Shown here one piece after another: positions 61,120 through 64,000 of a stretch of 64,000 nucleotides of DNA. Origin of the DNA: DATFMP01 sp035266845 (GTDB lineage: Bacteria; SAR324; JACQKK01); assembly GCA_035266845.1 (NCBI GenBank), contig DATFMP010000054.1, positions 1 through 64,000 of the forward strand, written 5' to 3'. A program made the position numbers and the translations under genes. The notes under the pieces are model-generated. The model made no database searches. It had not been told where the DNA came from and worked only from the letters and a program-made list of their open reading frames with translations. How positions within the stretch are numbered: the stretch's first letter is position 1; every line of letters begins with the position of its first letter.

Positions 61120-62760
61120 CTACGCCAGCCCGGCAGCCTTCATGATCGCCCAGCCGGCAGGGTCGTCGCCCTCGGCAGGCGCTTGGCCGGCATTGCGCGC
61201 CTTGAAGTGGTCGATAAGACGGTTGGCGAGCACCTTGCCCAACTGCACGCCCTCCTGGTCGAAGCTGTTGATATTCCAGATCAATCCCTGGAAGGCGACC
61301 TTGTTCTCATAGTAGGCCAGCAGGGCTCCCAGCGTGTGCGGCGTCAGCCGGTCCGCGATGAGCACGGAGTTGGGGCGATTGCCGGGGAAGAACTTGTTGG
61401 GATTCTCGCTGCGCTGACCGCCGGCCAGGGCAATGGATTGCGCCAGCAGGTTGGCCAGCAGCTTCTGCTGGCTGGTGGTGCCCTGCACGTCCAGGTCTTG
61501 CCCGTATTGGCTCTCGCGGAAGCCGATGAACTCGCAGGGCACCACGCTGCGGCTCTGGTGGATGAGCTGGTAGAACGCGTGCTGTCCGTTGGTGCCCGGC
61601 TCGCCCCACACCACCGGGCCCGTATCGAAGTCCACGGATGCGCCCTGCCGCGTGATGCCCTTGCCGTTGCTTTCCATGTCCAGTTGCTGCAGGTGCGCGG
61701 CGAAGCGGATCAGGCCTTGGCTGTAGGGCAACACGGCCACCGTGGGCAGCCCCAGGAAGTTGCGGTTCCAGATGCCCAGCAGCGCCGCCAGCAGCGGCAG
61801 GTTGCCCGCCGGCTCGGCCTGCAGCGCGTGCAGGTCCATCTCCCGCGCCCCACGCAGGATGTCGCGGAACTGCCCGTAGCCCAGCGCAAACCCCAGGCAC
61901 ACTCCGCCCACCATAGACGTGGCGCTGTAGCGCCCGCCGATGTAGTCGAACATGTAGAACGAGGCCAGGTAGCGCTGGGGGTTGTCCATCGGGCTGCCCT
62001 CGCCCGTCACGCAGAGGAAGTGCCGCTCCGGCTGTAGGCCTGCCTTGGCATAGGCGTCGCGGGCCAGGGTCTCGTTGGTCAGGGTCTCCAGCGTGCCCCC
62101 GCTCTTGGAAACGATATTGACCAGCGTGCGTGAGAGGTCGAGCCCGCCCAGCACCTGCGCCGTGTCGTCCGGATCCACGTTGGAGATGAAGTGTACGCGC
62201 CGCCCGCCCTGGCGGTAGGGCAGCAAGGCGAGGTATAGCGCTCGCGGCCCCAGGTCCGACCCGCCGATGCCGATGTTGACCAGGTCCGTGAAAGGCTCCC
62301 CCTGCGCGTTGGTCAGCTCGCCGCGCTCCACACGCCCCAGGAAGTCCCCCAGCTTCTCCAACTCGCGCCGGGCATTGGCCTGGGCATCCGCGGCCTTGCC
62401 GGTATCGATGCCGGCCGGCAGGTCGTCGAACACGTCACGTGAGGCGTGGTGTAGCACCCGCCGGTTCTCGCTCTCGTAGCCCTCGATGCGGTTCATCACC
62501 TCGCCGGCCATCACGTCTGCAAAGCGCTCCTGCGCGCCCGCCTCGCGCGCCAGGGCCAGCAGCGCCTCCATCACCTCCGGCGTCACGCGCTGGGTGGCGT
62601 AGAGCAGATCGAACCCGCAGGCGCCCGCCTGCAGCGTCGCAATGCGTTGCGGGGTGAGCGCGTCGGGCCGGGTCAGCTCGTAGGGCTGGGGCGCCAACTG
62701 GTTCAGCTTGGCAAAGGCCTGGGTGCCGGGAAAGTGGTAGGCGTTGGAGGGCGTGCTCAT
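61120..62760 (-). CDS. pgi: glucose-6-phosphate isomerase
   Basis: 546 residues from the ATG at 62758-62760, close to the E. coli length. PGI signatures are GIGGSDLGPRALYLAL, SKSGGTLETLTNETLA, MVGGVCLGFALGYG, GEPGTNGQHAFYQLIHQ (catalytic Glu and His) and FDQEGVQLGKVLANRL (catalytic Lys). It interconverts glucose-6-phosphate and fructose-6-phosphate in the cytoplasm. Divergent from the RelA/SpoT gene. Confidence 0.97.
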   Translation of the reverse strand: MSTPSNAYHFPGTQAFAKLNQLAPQPYELTRPDALTPQRIATLQAGACGFDLLYATQRVTPEVMEALLALAREAGAQERFADVMAGEVMNRIEGYESENRRVLHHASRDVFDDLPAGIDTGKAADAQANARRELEKLGDFLGRVERGELTNAQGEPFTDLVNIGIGGSDLGPRALYLALLPYRQGGRRVHFISNVDPDDTAQVLGGLDLSRTLVNIVSKSGGTLETLTNETLARDAYAKAGLQPERHFLCVTGEGSPMDNPQRYLASFYMFDYIGGRYSATSMVGGVCLGFALGYGQFRDILRGAREMDLHALQAEPAGNLPLLAALLGIWNRNFLGLPTVAVLPYSQGLIRFAAHLQQLDMESNGKGITRQGASVDFDTGPVVWGEPGTNGQHAFYQLIHQSRSVVPCEFIGFRESQYGQDLDVQGTTSQQKLLANLLAQSIALAGGQRSENPNKFFPGNRPNSVLIADRLTPHTLGALLAYYENKVAFQGLIWNINSFDQEGVQLGKVLANRLIDHFKARNAGQAPAEGDDPAGWAIMKAAGLA

Positions 62761-63310
62761 GAACGGGGCTCCTGATCGGGTCTTGAAGCGCGGGACCGTC
62801 GGCTCGCGGGGGAAGGGGGACGGCCGTTCGGGTAGCTGGAGGAGCGGCCGTCTTTCATGATACACCATGGCGCCGCCGCGCGGGTCAACGGCACACGCAC
62901 GGCGGTCGCAGCCCCGCTGCGATGCGTGCTGACGCCCACCCCGCCCGGGAGAGCGGTCACCCGCCGGGAATTGCGTGCGGAATCCGCGCGGCAGCCGCAT
63001 CCAGCGCGCATGCGGCGATTGCATTGGGCGGGCACTATGGTGCATGATAGCCAAAGATGGACCTTTCCACCCGGCGTCGAGCCCGGTGGGAGATCCGTGC
63101 AGGCGCAAGCGGTGTTCCGTGCGGGGGCGGCCACCGGTGGGCGGCGGAAAGTGGCTGTCCCTGCACACGCGCTCAGCCGGACCGGGCGGGGCGCATTCAA
63201 GGCGACACGGGGAGCAACGGCCGGGCGCAATCGGCCTGTGATACCCTCCCGTGGCTGAGCATCCTGATCTGCGGCACCATCCGCCGCAGGCCACACGTGG
63301 CCCAGGGGCA
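62761..63310. other. divergent intergenic region between pgi and relA/spoT
   Basis: 550 bases with no supported gene. On the pgi side, an 8-bp hairpin GACGGCCG...CGGCCGTC (62819-62852) lies in the likely 5' leader, behind TATCAT (62857-62862, minus strand) and TTGACC (62883-62888). The 20-base spacing of those hexamers is too long for a good promoter. Confidence 0.4.
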
Positions 63311-64000
63311 ATGAAGAGCACGGCGACCACCAATGGGGCGCCCACGGCACCGGTACCCGCGGAGCAGCGGCCCGTACCGGCACCCGTGCCGGCCGTCGTC
63401 GACGGCGGACGCGCCCGTCTGGAGCGCCTCAAGCAGTCCATCCTGCACCTGTATCCCCGCGACAAGACCCCCAACATCAACCTGCTGGAAAAAGCGTTCG
63501 TTGACGCCGAGTTCCACCACCGCAAGCAGCAGCGCAAATCCGGCGAGCCCTACATCTTCCATCCGGTGCGCGTGGCGCTGATGGTGGCGGAGGCCGGCCT
63601 GGACGTGGAGGCGGTGATTGTCGCACTGCTCCACGACGTGATCGAGGACACCGAGGTCACCAAGGAGGAGATGCGCCAGCAGTATGGCGACTGGCTGGCG
63701 GACGTGGTGGACGGACTGACGAAGGTTGTCGGCAGCGACAAGCGAGCAGCGGAGGAAGGCGACACACGCATCCCGGTGCAGACCTACCGCAAGCTGATCT
63801 CCTCCACCCTGCGCGACCTGCGCACGGTACAGGTGAAGATCTTTGACCGCTTGGACAACATGCGCGACCTGGGCTACCTGTCGCGCATGCGCCAGCGCCG
63901 CATCAGCACCGAGACGATGAACGTGTACGTGCCCATGGCGCAGCGCCTGGGCATGCAGGTCATCGCCGATGAGTTGACGGCCCTGGCCTTCCGCTACCTG
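63311..64000 (+). CDS. RelA/SpoT homologue, N-terminal part (runs off the window)
   Basis: 230 codons from ATG 63311 (AGGGG upstream) with no stop at the window edge. A Pro/Ala-rich leader of ~30 residues precedes the HD hydrolase domain: FHHRKQQRKSGEPYIFHP, LLHDVIEDTE with the intact HDxxED motif, and KIFDRLDNMRDLG. The hydrolase half thus looks active, so this is a SpoT- or Rel-type bifunctional (p)ppGpp enzyme rather than a synthesis-only RelA. The synthetase and regulatory domains are outside the window. Confidence 0.93.
   Translation, partial: MKSTATTNGAPTAPVPAEQRPVPAPVPAVVDGGRARLERLKQSILHLYPRDKTPNINLLEKAFVDAEFHHRKQQRKSGEPYIFHPVRVALMVAEAGLDVEAVIVALLHDVIEDTEVTKEEMRQQYGDWLADVVDGLTKVVGSDKRAAEEGDTRIPVQTYRKLISSTLRDLRTVQVKIFDRLDNMRDLGYLSRMRQRRISTETMNVYVPMAQRLGMQVIADELTALAFRYL

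Noticed and set aside
62857..62888. Sigma-70 promoter for pgi (TATCAT and TTGACC, minus strand)
   Set aside because: The 20-base spacing is too long; described only within the intergenic entry.

Overview
This is a GC-rich (roughly two-thirds G+C by eye) stretch of a Gram-negative chromosome. Evidence for a diderm is outer-membrane-barrel-like proteins, a lipoprotein, a periplasmic cytochrome c', methyl-accepting chemotaxis proteins and PilZ proteins. The fused malic enzyme/phosphotransacetylase and the E. coli-length glucose-6-phosphate isomerase point to a proteobacterium. I cannot name a genus. Genes are tightly packed, with many ATGA-type overlaps and GTG starts.

Layout. 0-12 kb: end of an S41 protease, cytochrome c', a two-haem cytochrome, acyl-CoA dehydrogenase, folD, pncA, maeB, two exported proteins of unknown role, and a second, shorter malic enzyme. 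12-17 kb (minus strand): an RNA-repair operon reading archease > rtcB > THUMP-like protein > adenosine-specific-kinase-family protein, then a thiolase. 17-19.6 kb: an alpha/beta hydrolase translationally coupled to a phosphoribosyltransferase, then a flavin monooxygenase-like protein. 20-39 kb: a signalling region with two chemoreceptors, two PilZ proteins, a PAS-PP2C phosphatase and two very large PAS histidine kinases in one overlapping pair, plus two barrel-like proteins, a metallophosphoesterase and a lipoprotein.

39.6-47 kb: a small XRE regulator with its own palindrome, followed by a six-gene operon (hyfB, C, E, F, G, I type) related to group 4 hydrogenases and complex I. Its large subunit lacks the nickel-binding cysteines, and no ferredoxin-like subunit is present. 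It therefore looks like an energy-converting-hydrogenase-related (Ehr) complex with unknown electron partners.

47.2-56 kb: an apparent genomic islet. It is bounded by a truncated tRNA-Lys 3' half at 47200-47246 and a complete tRNA-Lys(TTT) at 55968-56040 in the same orientation. A broken tyrosine integrase sits beside the intact tRNA and a decayed IS3-type orfA beside the truncated one. Its cargo is a CaiB-type CoA-transferase, a branched-chain-amino-acid-type ABC importer (with a permease-ATPase fusion) and a cysteine-less thiolase-fold protein paired with a DUF35 protein. This suggests uptake, CoA activation and carbon-carbon bond cleavage of an organic acid.

56-64 kb: tRNA-Glu, a response-regulator PP2C phosphatase, an MBL-fold hydrolase, a protein made of two duplicated helix-turn-helix-like units, a Spo0M-like protein, pgi, and the start of a RelA/SpoT homologue running off the window.

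The most interesting items are the Ehr-type operon, the tRNA-Lys islet with its aldolase-like pair, the RNA-repair operon, an exported Sm-like protein, and a conserved C-terminal tail shared by the two chemoreceptors.
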